64,000 nt of DNA from assembly GCF_032118995.1 (NCBI RefSeq), contig NC_092653.1, positions 22,525,202-22,589,201 on the forward strand, in the 5' to 3' direction. Below the pieces are notes generated by a model. The model searched no databases. It was not told the origin of the DNA and saw nothing but the letters and a program-made list of their open reading frames with translations. The stretch is from Asterias amurensis. Taxonomy: Eukaryota; Echinodermata; Asteroidea; Forcipulatida; Asteriidae. A program made the translations under genes and the position numbers. Positions 28,001-34,806 of the stretch are shown here, one piece after another (positions within the stretch are counted from its first letter, which is position 1; every line of letters starts with the position of its first letter).

Positions 28001-31000
28001 GGCTCCCTCTGAAGTGCCATATAGTTTTCGAGAAAGAAGTAATTTTCCACGAATTTGATTTTGAGACCTCAGATTTAGAACTTGAGGTCTCGAAATCAAC
28101 CATCTAAATGCACACAACTCCGTGTGACAAGGGTGTTTTTTTCTTTCATCATTATCTTGCAACTTCGATGACCGATTGAGCTCAAATTTTCACAGGTTAG
28201 TTGTTTTATGCATATGTTGGGACACACAAACTGTGAAGGCTAGTCTTTGACAATTACCAATAGTGTCCACTGCCTTTAAATAATGTTACTGGTCTTACTG
28301 CTCTGTGAGTGCTGTAGCGGCTAGGTATACATTCTTGATGGTGGCATGAAGCAGGGAATCAGTGCCCATGGCATTCAACAACATGATGTTAACTGCTTCG
28401 ATGTTCAGACACATCATCTACATGTAATGAAATGAAACAGGAGAATACACAAATGTTAAATGAACGGAAGAAAAGAAAACAAGTCGGGACACCATTATTA
28501 AATCTTCCTGTAGACATGGGTGGTCAGGTTGGCATGGTTCATAGAGTTATATATAAGAACTAGAGGGCACACTGGCCTACATACGCGACCCGGCATGCGC
28601 GCAGGCGGCCATTTTCTAAGTTGACAAAACAGGCATCGTACAGCGTGTGTTTGTGTGGCCATTTTGTATATATTTTATAGCGTTCAATAAACACAAACTC
28701 CAACGTGTGTTTCATATTCAACGTGCGTGCAAAATGGCGTGCGCGTGTCTCCTTGCGGTTTTCCTCCCATATCTTAAACTGAAACTTCCATCTTAGGTTT
28801 TCCACCCACATCTTAAACTGAAACTTCCTTCTTTATCTTGTCTCCATTGGGTTCCTGGCTAGTATAGTAGTTCAGTTTGCTTTTCTGAGAGTCCTCCACT
28901 ACACAATCAGAATCAAAGAAAGTTAATTTGATAGAGATCAGAAAGAAGACAAACACAAATAAACAACAAGCAGTTATCGATAAGAATTCACTACATTTGG
29001 GTGCGGTGGTAAACCGAAAAAGTCACTAAGTTGAAAATCCTGAATTTCAATCTTTCAAAGATAGTTACCTGTGAGATGAACCGGATGGCTGATATGACAT
29101 AGGTAGATCCCAGGAAGGAGGAACCTGATCAAATGGAACACAACAAAATAACATTATATTATAATCCCTGTAGTCTGGCAGATCTTGGAAACTGTCACTG
29201 GTCACTGTCTGAGGCACCCAGAGCTACCAGCCAATTAAGTCATCGTGTGGGAGCCCACTCACGGCAGGCGCGGCCCCGGAAGACCCACCAAGACCATGTA
29301 GATTGAAGAAGCAGGAGTAGTCAACAAGGAGGAGCTTATCAGCTGTATGCAGGATAGAGTTGTGTTGCGTGTCAGACATAGAGCCCGACTCAAACATGCT
29401 GCAACGCGACAACTTGGGTCCGCTGAGTGAGTGAGTGAGTTGGAAACAAGTATCAGTTGATTCCTTTACCTTTGATGGGGGCGCCTAGATGTGTCCAAGG
29501 CCCTTTTCCAAACCACTGCTTCGGATTCGGCTTGAGGCTCCGTTCTCTCGTCTGAAGCCCTGAGCGCATTTACGCAAAGCACGCACAACTGTCAAATCAA
29601 CTGGCGGGGCCAAGCTAGCCTGAGCGGAATCCAAAGCCGAAGCCGTCGTTTTGAAAAGAGCCATAGGTCATGAAACACTGATGGGTGAGATCGGAGCCCA
29701 ATTTCATAGAGCTGCTTAAAAGCATAAAATATTGCTTAACAACTTTCTGCGTGACATTGTAGTTTAGCTGGTTACCTTATTTTGGTAGGTAAAATTTGGT
29801 TGCGCTTGGCTACTTTTTCTGCTTTTAAAGCAGCTCTATGAAATTGGGCCAAGGTAATTTAATGGGTCATACATGTAGGTCAAACACTGACTAACCCTTT
29901 TTGCCTGGCTTCTTGCTGGCTTTAGCATGTTGGGAAGACTGTTCCGTTTCACTGGGAGTTTCAGCACGCACTCTGACATCACCAAGATGGAGAACCATTC
30001 GATACCTAAGAAACATCAACATAAACCATTGCTTCTTGATATATTTATTAATTTATACAATAAAGATTTTCTTCTTTTGATGTTTATGCTTTAAAACACT
30101 CTGAAATTTATCAGCTCACATTTGTGAAGAAAAAGTAATAATTAACTTGTGTTCCATTATACTACCATCTAATTCTTATTCACAAAGACTTTCCTTGTTT
30201 GATTTCGCTTTGTATTTTTAAATTTTATTCAACCCTAACTATCCAAGTTAGATAGCTGCTCAGACTCAGCTATTCAAGTTATTCAGTCTTTGAGAAGGTT
30301 CAAGTCATTATAGACCTGCTTGAACGAAAATGGCAAGTCGGGATCTTTGCTGAATTTCATTCGAAATGTTTTCAATCAATAAGGAAATCAAGTCATATGA
30401 CTGAAAATTGTGAAAAGCTCTGTTACGAAATCACTCATGTCACATCATAGTTGGGAGCTCTAATTTGTAGAGCCGTTTTGTTGCAGCGTGGAGGTATAAC
30501 AAAGCAAACTCCCAGACATGACGTCAAAGCTTTGTCATTTTGACGCACGCCTTCAACGACAGAATTATTTTTAGTTTTTCAAAACCTTGAGGTTGGGGCC
30601 TGTTTTTTTACTTGATAATTATGAAGTGTACCAATATCAGAAGTGTACCAATATCAAAATTACATTTAAATGGTAAACAAACGCATTCTAAACAAGTTCA
30701 TTTCCGTTAAAAACATTTTGCTCAAGTAGCTGTTTTAATAAAGGCACCATGCTGAGAGAACTCACCTCTGATTGGGATTGAACAGACGCCATGAAATCCA
30801 TATATCATCAAAATCCTACATAAAGGGATACATGGCAAAAATAAATACAGTATTCATTTAGTAGAGAAGATCTTTCCTGTAATTTCCCCATTTTGTAGGG
30901 GATGATCTTCCAATAGACCGATCCATTAAGCTCCGCCCCATTGCATATAGACCAATCACCACCCATTGTGCAACCAAAAGTCCGACAAATAAAGTTTGAT

Positions 31001-34000
31001 ATGCTACACGTATGCTTGGCCCGTATGACAGAGTTGTGCAGAGTGGCATTGGAAAGGCTCACGAGTTCTTGCTCACAAGTGCGCTGTGGGCGGAGCCTAA
31101 TGGATCGGTCAATTTGCATTCCAAGTTATCAGGGAAAGTTCTTCCCATTATTCACATTCCCATTATGTACTGGAGGTTTTTCCACTTTATAGAATGCGAT
31201 CTTCCCATTGCCATAGAAGGAAATTCTTCCCGTTAGTGTCATTCACATGTATTATAGTATAAGATCTTCCAATGTCTATCCTTTTCTTAGGGAAGTGCTT
31301 CCCTTTAGGGACCTTGTCAAAACTCATCCTGGACAGCCATCGGACGGCGCCCATCCAGGAGCAGGTTTCTCGTCCCATGTTGAATTCCCTTGTAGTGATT
31401 ACTATTATTATCGGATGGGCTATAGAACGAGCTCACAGTGACTGGCCTTCACCAGGGATCATTTGTTTACAAAACCCAGGAGTGTTTAGATTGCTATCTA
31501 CTGGAAACAGCAGGGGGTCTCCCCACCACAGGTTTTCGGTTTCACAGCTGGGCCTCAATTACCATTAAAGACAAATTGGTTGTGCACTCTTTGCACATCC
31601 TTTTTGTTACTGGCCATCGATGGATACTTTCATCAATAAGTTTTCATTTGATACTTACATTAGATTAGTTTAATCAATTCGGTGAAAACCTATCAACCTG
31701 AGAATGGAGGAAGGGGACACATTATGGGTATACAGGAACTGGGCGAGTATTCCCCCTAGTAACTATGTCTCTTGCAAAAAACAATGGGTTAAAAACTCCA
31801 CCAAACTACAGCGACCACCTGCAAACAGTCAGACCAGACTCAAACCCCAGGTTTGTTTATTCAGTGTTTAATCAGCCAGTGAAACTGCAGAGCGCTCTGT
31901 GGGGTGTCTTGGGCACTTTGTATCGGACGGAAAGTCACTATTCAGCGTGTGAAACATTGTATCATTGGAACTCCCATCCTATGGCCCGTCCAACAAAAAA
32001 TTGGCATCGGATGGTGGTCTGTCCAGGATGAGTTTTGACAAGACCCTTTAATAACTTTGCCATTTTGCATTTTGTACTGGAAGTTTTCCCACTGACTTTC
32101 CCATTTTATACAAGAAGATCTACCCATTGCAATTCCCTTTTCTTATGGAAGTTCTTCACATTATGTAAAAATTGAATCTTCCTGATGACATTTCTGTTTG
32201 TTTGGGAAGTTAAAAGCTGACCTTACCCTAGTCTTTTTGTCAAGGCCTTCGTGGCTTGGACAGCTTTGTAGAGGGGCGGTCCCAAGCGACTGGAACAGGA
32301 GACCACACACGCGAGTGGCGAAGCCACGAGGGCCTTTTTCCAACTCGTTTTGCGGTTTTGTTGATGAATATGAGTATGAAACATGCATAAATGTATGCTG
32401 ACCCGCTGACCCCTGTCGCTTCTGATTGGTTTGGACTTTTGCTACCTTTTGGGTATTAAAAGTCGAGATTTAAAGAAACACATAAGAAACCGCAAACAAG
32501 GTGGAAAAGGCCCTCGTGGCTTCGCCACTCGCGTGTGTGGTCTCCCGTTCCAGTAGCCTTTAATCAAGGCGCGAGCGGCGGCGGCACCCCCAGATATCGC
32601 GCACGAAAAAAGACCAGCGCGAACGGCCAAGCCGCGAAGTGCCTTTAGCAACTCGTTTATCTAATTAGTTATTGATATATGCACCTTCTGTGTGTTGCCC
32701 TCAGCACATGACTTTTTAGTGCACCAAAATGAGTGTTGGTCATGGGGCCGCGTGCTCGCGGCGTGTGATCTATGGTATTGCATCTTCTTATTGGCTAACA
32801 ACTCATCACGCTCATGCATTATGCATTACATTTCTCCCACCAAAAACTGTGGCAAAAAGTAAAGAAAAACCATAAAGCCCTAAAACGGGTTGCTAAAGGC
32901 GCTTCGCGGCTCCGCCACTCGTGCTGGTCTTTTTTCGTGCGTGATATCTGGGGTCATGATTGACATCTGGGGGTGCCCCGTGCACCTTGACTAAAGGCTA
33001 CTGTTCCATTCGCTTGGGACCGCGGCTCTATTGTACGAAGCTGTCCAAGCCACGAAGGCCTTGACAAAAGGCTAACCTTACCCCTAACCAAGACTTGGCT
33101 TGCCTATGGACAAATCTGGCCTGTGTAGCTTCCCCTAGGATTGAACTTACCACACTACTGTTTTGCAGCTGGACGAAGACATTCTTAAGCGAGAAGAACC
33201 CGATGTAGTTGATGCTCAGGTCTTTCTTGAGGAGCTGACTCAGCACCTTGGAGAGTATACTGGCACATATTCTAGAGGTAAAACAACATAAATAGACTAA
33301 GTTATTTACGGTACACACTTTGTATATTATTCACCATGTACACTGGTGTACCTCAGACTGCCATAAAGCACCATACCTCGCAGGCTACAATCCCAGCCAA
33401 AATGCTTGGGCCACCCATTCCTAATGTTATATAAAACCATTCCCTGTCCACTTCCCATTGACAATTACCAATTTCTCACGGCCCGTGTTCAATGTTGTAG
33501 ACCGCTAATTGGAACCAACATTCAAAGGGGGCAGGGGGGCCCAACGAGATATGGCCGGGATTGTACGTAGTAATGGGTTCGATCATGGGTTCCCATTTGG
33601 AATTACCATGACTTTGTGAAAATGTACGTCGAGCATTTTTTGTCATTATCATCAATCATCTTCGGTCCACTTCTCCTGGGTTGTGTGGCTGGTGCAGGGG
33701 TGATTTTGCGTGGCTGTCCAGTTGCCACAGTTACAAAGTAGTTCAGCCACACTGAGGCAACTCTACCTGGGGAGTCTGTTGATCCAGTGGATTTTTGGTC
33801 TGTCAACCCTTGCGTCAGTGTCCAAGTGAGGTTCCATCAAGCACTGATGCTGCAAGACAACCCTGCCAGACTGCATGGCCAAGCTATGTGGCTTTTTGCT
33901 TGAGGTTTTTTTTTTTAACAAAACACATCTGGGGCACTACGACTGCAGATGACAAAGTTTCAGAAGAAAAAGTACAGCCACAGCGCCCTTTATTAATTAA

Positions 34001-34585
34001 TTACTATTTAGTATTACAATCATCAGATCCAAATCATGTAGTATTTTTATTATTTTTAATGAACATAAACTTTAAACGGTTTACGTTTGTTTACGTTTGA
34101 TTACATTTACGTTGTAACTCCTTTCTTCTAGAAACAAGGCTAACAGTTTCTAGTTAGGTAGACTAGAGTAGTAACTCCTAACTTAGGCTAAGTTACTAGA
34201 TAAGTAAATTAGGATCCTTATTATTATATTAACTTAAACTAGACTTATCCCTCCATGGTTATTTATGGTACAATACAACTAGAAGAAGGACAGGGTCATA
34301 CAAAAAAAAATTACCAGTAGAGTAGCACTAGCACTGCAGGCCATTCATTATGATGTCAATAAACATAGGCTTATTAGTTATATATATTTTTTATAAGCAA
34401 AAGAAAAAGAAAAAAGATAGATTCATTTAATCGGATTTTTATCATGTTTATTTTTCATGTTTTTTGGACAATGAAATTGAAAGATTAGAAAAATGCACTC
34501 AAACTTTGAAACATGCTTACTTTGACAGGATCAGAAGAAACACTGCAATGATACAAAGGTAGAAAACTAACCACGTGAGACTCAT
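1048..34585 (-). CDS. BLTP2: Bridge-like lipid transfer protein family member 2 (KIAA0100/Hobbit), N-terminal part, 36 exons, runs off the left edge
   Basis: Large ER-anchored tube protein of the Hobbit/FMP27 family that carries lipid at ER-plasma membrane contacts (family knowledge). Exons high to low: 34585-34521, 33271-33151, 30815-30766, 30005-29896, 29124-29069, 28417-28299, 27174-27111, 26290-26204, 25348-25303, 25138-25088, 24527-24448, 24116-24058, 23647-23532, 22735-22668, 21959-21775, 21213-21059, 20516-20356, 19021-18775, 18118-18009, 17501-17415, 16797-16686, 16316-16175, 15075-14961, 13632-13541, 12426-12357, 11337-11239, 11002-10943, 10779-10683, 8770-8560, 7982-7810, 6483-6385, 4985-4719, 4083-3987, 3204-3108, 2352-2275, 1119-1048. 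Every junction is GT..AG and all phases join, giving 1306 codons. Start chosen because it gives MSLTWLVFYLCIIAVFLLIL, the single membrane anchor expected. Diagnostic matches to human KIAA0100: DIWISWRL, FEVKLGDNYQLMKDE, MDIYIKRSQRLY, APWGDAKVTRSMPPLKF (about residue 1080), PFWDKTRLLLHG (about 1130), KGDLDVYVRTASKYDD, HDSFAAFRSQNLNMSI. The human protein is about 2235 residues, so roughly 40% is outside the window. Boundaries good to about 1-2 bases. Confidence 0.95.
1196..1490. repeat. Dispersed repeat shared with 11830-12116 (inverted)
   Basis: Both hold GACCCTGCAAGG, ATGACTGAGACGCC, the GTGTGTGAGAGGAAAAC-type block and CGTCTTACACCAAGACTA. Lies just above BLTP2 exon 36. Family unknown. Confidence 0.65.
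1745..1870. repeat. Dispersed ~125-bp repeat shared with 17245-17360
   Basis: Shared words: CTGACTTGGGTTGTC, AATCAACTGTCAC, TGCCACCTACTCCTGGG followed by GAAAC. Family unknown. Confidence 0.65.
1890..1975. repeat. Isolated hairpin
   Basis: AATGTCATGAAAATAATTTT pairs with the inverse near 1950-1973 (CATATTTTCATGACATT). Confidence 0.7.
2430..2690. repeat. Diverged foldback-type repeat
   Basis: Contains GTAAACTTGTGAGTACAACC, GGCTCTGAAAAAGAGTCGG and the terminal TTTCGACTAGCTTGCTCTAG. In BLTP2 intron 34. Confidence 0.6.
2755..2910 (-). mobile_element. tRNA-derived SINE, minus copy
   Basis: Minus strand: GCTCAGTTAGTTGAGCAGGT ... GGTTCAAATCCTGCTC, followed at the other side by the CTTCTGACTTTCTCCGCCCC block. 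Confidence 0.65.
2938..3090. mobile_element. Partial foldback element, GGGCCCAATTTCAT family
   Basis: Begins AGCCCAATTTCATAGAGCTG, contains GGTTACCAGCTAAGCTAC, and loses the far end before BLTP2 exon 34. Confidence 0.6.
5078..6010 (+). repeat. Imperfect tandem array of a ~125-bp unit
   Basis: Units recur at about 5085, 5345, 5695, 5816 and 5942, each with a GAATCAAGCATTTTT block, CACTTTGAAGCAA, TTGTTATGGAAATAAG and GGTAATCACACTTAAAATAA. Single units also occur at 14105-14205 and 37540-37680. In BLTP2 intron 31. Confidence 0.75.
5474..5700. mobile_element. TIR MITE inserted in a tandem array
   Basis: Inverted ends GCCATCTTTACGGGCAAATT (5482-5505) and its inverse (5642-5664). GC-rich interior unlike its AT-rich surroundings. 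Splits the 125-bp array at 5078-6010. Confidence 0.75.
6655..6950 (+). repeat. Foldback-type repeat, TTGCGGTAACACCATG family
   Basis: Contains CCAGGTAGAG, two CTCAGTTCTAAAAAG/GAGAACTGTCCTGC pairs, ACTGTACTACCGC and the terminal TTTCGATTAGCTTGCTCTAG followed by TCATCGTCAGGAGAC. Confidence 0.75.
7049..7288. mobile_element. Foldback element, GGGCCCAATTTCAT family
   Basis: Inverted arms with ends GCCCAATTTCATAAAGCTGC and inverse; in BLTP2 intron 30. Confidence 0.85.
7360..7745 (+). mobile_element. SINE with duplicated 3' tail
   Basis: Contains TTGAGCAAGGCACTTTATCA and two successive tails, each GTTGGAAGCGCTTTGAGA ... GCTATATAAAACTGGTT, at about 7610-7670 and 7683-7738. Confidence 0.7.
8325..8480 (+). 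mobile_element. tRNA-derived SINE with GGTTCGAATC box
   Basis: TAGCTCAGTTGATAGAGCGC, then CACGTTAATCCGGAGGTCGT and GGTTCGAATC; preceded by TTCTGACTGGCACCCCTGAG. Near copy at 42895-43055. Confidence 0.78.
8822..9505 (-). mobile_element. Older TTAA-type MITE split by a younger copy
   Basis: Left part 8822-8970 and right part 9358-9505 are the two halves of one diverged element of the family with ends AGGCAGTGGACACTATTGG; it is flanked by TTAA at 8818-8821 and 9506-9509. The younger copy sits in the middle. Lies in BLTP2 intron 28. Confidence 0.85.
8975..9353 (+). mobile_element. Full-length TTAA-type MITE nested in an older copy
   Basis: 379 bp with inverted ends AGGCAGTGGACACTATTGG and an internal palindrome around GAGACCTCAAG...CTGAGGTCTC. 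Flanked by TCAA at 8971-8974 and 9354-9357, a 4-bp target duplication made in the host element. Confidence 0.92.
10294..10566. mobile_element. TIR repeat, GGAAAGCTCCATTAAAGAA family
   Basis: Ends GGGAAAGCTCCGTTAAATAA and inverse (TTAATGGAGCTTTCCCGTAA); interior CACACCTGTTATCTCCATG and CAATGCAAACACACCCACTC. Other full copies at 20080-20335 (right end lost) and 46000-46277. Confidence 0.78.
10828..10920 (+). mobile_element. tRNA-like SINE head
   Basis: GTCATGGCCAAGCGGTCTAC and GGTTTGAATGCTGGCCTC; joined directly to the foldback end at 10919. Confidence 0.55.
10919..10942. repeat. Foldback-repeat end overlapping a BLTP2 splice donor
   Basis: GGCCCAATTTCATGGCTCTGCTTAC differs by one base from the end of the copy at 19366-19392. 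Its inner edge supplies the GTAAGC donor of BLTP2 exon 27 (donor bases 10942-10937 on the minus strand). Confidence 0.7.
11453..11786. mobile_element. hAT-type MITE with perfect 8-bp target duplication
   Basis: 334 bp, ends TAGTGCTGGGCGAAT and inverse of TAGGCCTGGGCGAAT, typical hAT termini. Exact 8-bp duplication TTAATAAT at 11445-11452 and 11787-11794. Interior is rich in GGATATTCGAATA-like words. Non-coding; in BLTP2 intron 25. Confidence 0.92.
11830..12116. repeat. Dispersed repeat shared with 1196-1490 (inverted)
   Basis: Partner of the 1196-1490 copy; contains GTCTTGCACCAAGACTAAAC and GGCGTCTCAGTCAT, and ends in the CTTGCAGGGTC block inside the neighbouring hairpin. Confidence 0.65.
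12053..12200. repeat. Hairpin repeat with AATAAAAGAGTAG ends
   Basis: Arms GGGAATAAAAGAGTAGTGAC... and its inverse near 12200 (CGCTACCCTTTTATTCCC), with TTAAACGACCGTTTAAAAC on one arm and TTTTAAACGGCCGTTAAAG on the other. Confidence 0.75.
12520..12860 (-). mobile_element. tRNA-derived SINE, CTCTCACCAAGG family
   Basis: Minus-strand head GGTTGGCTTGTGCGTAAAGC and B-box GGTTCGATTCCGGGCC, better preserved than in the 24595 copy. Long open frames across it on several strands are by-products. Confidence 0.8.
13020..13217. mobile_element. Copy of the ATAGACCGATCCATTA MITE
   Basis: One clear end (GGGGCGGAGCTAAGTAGATC, then GGTCTATT); interior TGTCGGACC and TTCTGCACAACTGTGCCGCG matches the other copies. 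Confidence 0.72.
13222..13425. repeat. Foldback repeat, CACCATGCAAAGCTTC family
   Basis: Hairpin GGTCTCAATGCTTTGAACAG pairing with the inverse at 13276-13297, then CATGGTTGTTATCACAAGTT and CCACACCATGCAAAGCTTCA, matching the copy at 53431. Confidence 0.7.
13675..13800 (+). mobile_element. tRNA-derived SINE
   Basis: GGTCTAGTGGTAAGGTACCT and GTTGTTGGTTCAAATCC, followed by a T-rich block; just above BLTP2 exon 24. Confidence 0.62.
14211..14595 (-). mobile_element. Full-length TTAA-type MITE
   Basis: 385 bp, inverted ends AGGCAGTGGACACTATTGGT, TTAA on both sides (14207-14210, 14596-14599), central stem GAGACCTCA/TGAGGTCTC. In BLTP2 intron 23. No coding capacity; the superfamily is unproven, TTAA targets suggest Kolobok or piggyBac-like transposases. 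Confidence 0.92.
14712..14892. repeat. Foldback repeat, CACCATGCAAAGCTTC family
   Basis: GGAAAGGTTGCGGTAGCACC pairs with the inverse at 14835-14862; loop holds CTCGACGTTTCGAATTG; followed by CCACCATGCAAAGTTTCAAA. Confidence 0.75.
15213..15636. mobile_element. TIR element interrupted by a foldback repeat
   Basis: Ends AGGGCCAGTCACACAGCAGC and inverse (CGCTGCAGTGTGACTGGCCC). A related copy is at 23057-23293. The foldback at 15350-15592 sits inside it. Confidence 0.8.
15350..15592. mobile_element. Foldback element, GGGCCCAATTTCAT family
   Basis: 243 bp of long imperfect inverted repeat beginning GGGCCCAATTTCATAGAGCT and ending in its inverse. Inserted in another element. Confidence 0.88.
17020..17221. 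mobile_element. Shorter copy of the palindromic AGGAACAC MITE
   Basis: About 200 bp; ends AGGAACACATTGCCTTGGA and inverse, TTAA flanks (17016-17019, 17222-17225). Lacks the central third of the copy at 35726-36107. Confidence 0.85.
17245..17360. repeat. Dispersed ~125-bp repeat shared with 1745-1870
   Basis: Same orientation as the 1745 copy; lies just below BLTP2 exon 20. Confidence 0.65.
17605..17780 (-). mobile_element. tRNA-derived SINE, minus copy
   Basis: Minus strand: AGTCAGACTGCC... then GTAGCTCAATTGTTAGAGCA, CCGGCACATTAATTCAGAGG and GGTTGGAGTC; diverged. Confidence 0.65.
18135..18339. mobile_element. Short copy of the GGGACCTTGTCAAAAC element beside exon 19
   Basis: Shares the first 180 bp of the copy at 31308-32046 and the terminal CAAGACCC, with most of the interior missing. 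Its edge is 16 bases upstream of the exon 19 acceptor. Confidence 0.82.
18516..18760. mobile_element. Partial copy of the AAGCTCCATTAAAGAA repeat
   Basis: Starts GGGAAAGCTCCATTAAAGAA, keeps CACACCTGTTATCTCCATGT and CTCATCCATTAAGTCTAATG, loses the right end beside exon 18. Confidence 0.7.
19143..19392. mobile_element. Foldback element, GGGCCCAATTTCAT family
   Basis: Ends GGGCCCCATTTCATGGCTCT and AGAGCCGTGAAATTGGGCC; arms rich in CGCTTACG words. In BLTP2 intron 17. Confidence 0.85.
19440..20335. repeat. Cluster of four partial copies of the AAGCTCCATTAAAGAA repeat
   Basis: Left ends at about 19456, 19686, 19934 and 20086, all in the same orientation, each followed by an AACATCCTTT block and TTATCTCCATG-type block. 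Spacers are made of ACTCAAACTCGTACTC-like words. Looks like repeated duplication of one insertion inside BLTP2 intron 17. Confidence 0.72.
21990..22146. mobile_element. Internally deleted AAGCTCCATTAAAGAA repeat
   Basis: Left end GGGATAGCTTCATTAAAAAC, right end TAATGGAGCTTTCCAGTAAT, middle about 120 bp shorter than the full copies. Confidence 0.7.
22185..22260 (-). repeat. SINE tail fragment
   Basis: (ATT)n next to ACTATATAAAAGCC on the minus strand, the tail type of the SINEs elsewhere in the window. Confidence 0.5.
23057..23293. mobile_element. Second copy of the GGGCCAGTCACAC TIR element
   Basis: Left end AGGCCCGATCACACTGGTCT, right end TATCGCTGCAGTGTGACTCT; shares the internal CAATTCAACCAATAG block with the copy at 15213-15636. 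In BLTP2 intron 13. Confidence 0.75.
23390..23520 (-). mobile_element. tRNA-derived SINE, minus copy
   Basis: Minus strand: GCTCAGTTGGTACAGCATTG, GTTAAACCGGAGGTCATTGG; just below BLTP2 exon 13. Confidence 0.65.
24255..24427. mobile_element. 173-bp TIR MITE, TAGACCTTAT family
   Basis: Ends TAGACCTTATGCACATGACG and inverse (TGACGTCAATAAATAAGGTC), with AAGATGGCGGC near the right arm. In BLTP2 intron 11. Confidence 0.82.
24595..24930 (+). mobile_element. tRNA-derived SINE, ACTCGCCTCTCACCAAGG family
   Basis: Head GGTTGGCGGGTGCGTAAAGC, CTCTCACCAAGGTGACCCCG, a B-box-like GGTCTGATTCCCAGTC, and body GGCTGGCAGCTGAATGCGCC. Close relative on the minus strand at 12520-12860. In BLTP2 intron 10. Confidence 0.8.
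25518..25891 (+). mobile_element. Full-length TTAA-type MITE
   Basis: Same family, opposite orientation; flanks TTGA (25514-25517) and TTAA (25892-25895), i.e. one base decayed. Lies between BLTP2 exons 8 and 9. Confidence 0.9.
26645..26955 (+). repeat. Foldback-type repeat, TTGCGGTAACACCATG family
   Basis: Closest relative of the 6655-6950 copy; ends TTTCGACTAGCTTGCTCTAG then TCATCGTCAGGAGTC. In BLTP2 intron 7. Confidence 0.75.
27606..27760 (+). mobile_element. tRNA-derived SINE
   Basis: GTAGTCTAGTTGGTAAGACA, then TCGTGGGTTTGAATCCCACC and TTTTTTCACAGAACACAGG. Lacks a paired acceptor stem, so not a tRNA gene. Confidence 0.68.
27895..28275 (-). mobile_element. Full-length TTAA-type MITE
   Basis: TTAA on both sides (27891-27894, 28276-28279). 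Its edge lies about 18 bases inside the intron from the splice donor of BLTP2 exon 6 (exon end 28299). Confidence 0.92.
29200..29445 (+). pseudogene. LINE relic, extreme C-terminus of ORF2
   Basis: Reads WEPTHGRRGPGRPTKTM, one stop, then IEEAGVVNKEELISCMQDR and LRVRHRARL, the usual end of a LINE ORF2, followed by a (GAGT)n run at 29427-29439. Opposite strand to BLTP2, in its intron 4. Too short to place in a clade. Confidence 0.7.
29695..29850. mobile_element. Short foldback element, GGGCCCAATTTCAT family
   Basis: About 155 bp; ends AGCCCAATTTCATAGAGCTG and inverse. In BLTP2 intron 4. Confidence 0.8.
30911..31117. mobile_element. TIR MITE, CAATAGACCGATCCATTA family
   Basis: Ends ATAGACCGATCCATTAAGCT and inverse (GCCTAATGGATCGGTCAA), both followed by CCGCCC. 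Related copies at 13020-13217 and 45490-45640. In BLTP2 intron 2. Confidence 0.82.
31308..32046. mobile_element. 739-bp TIR element, GGGACCTTGTCAAAAC family
   Basis: Ends GGGACCTTGTCAAAACTCAT and its inverse, followed inside by CCTGGACAG; flanked by TTTA on both sides (31304-31307, 32047-32050). No intact coding frame. In BLTP2 intron 2. Confidence 0.85.
32221..33080. repeat. Compound inverted repeat with three paired arms
   Basis: Outer arms 32221-32300 and 33001-33080 pair; inside lie two separate hairpins, 32300-32360 with 32486-32553, and 32552-32655 with 32888-33005. The order A-B-B'-C-C'-A' could form a three-way cruciform. In BLTP2 intron 2, directly upstream of exon 2 by reading direction. 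Confidence 0.8.
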
Positions 34586-34806
34586 ATTTTCTTATTAAAC
34601 CAGCACAACATAAACAACAAATTATGACAGAAACACCCATTGAATAAGTCGCCCTCTGTGCGCTGCCATTTTGTATGGTGTTGACGATCCCAACCCAACG
34701 GCTCTTGCATGTGGTCGAGCACATTTCCCCCTTCAACAGCCGTCGGTTGTAACAAATACAAGATGGCGATCATTAATGCAGGATGTGAAAGCTTGGCTCT
34801 GAAACA
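34586..34806. promoter_or_regulatory. Bidirectional promoter between BLTP2 and MED19
   Basis: The two start codons are 221 bp apart on opposite strands, so both 5' UTRs and core promoters must fit here. The interval holds two oppositely oriented YY1-type sites, GCCATTTTG at 34665-34673 and AAGATGGCG at 34760-34768, typical of TATA-less housekeeping promoters. No TATA box is obvious. The sites are seen; their use is inferred. Confidence 0.6.

Noticed and set aside
28560-28811. 83-codon minus-strand open frame in BLTP2 intron 5
   Set aside because: GC-rich repeat-like sequence with doubled CATCTTAAACTGAAACTTCC words; no protein family recognised.
34593-34650. Alternative BLTP2 start giving MGVSVIICCLCCAGLI
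   Set aside because: Its frame does not join exon 2 with the right phase; the ATG at 34585 does, and gives the expected anchor.
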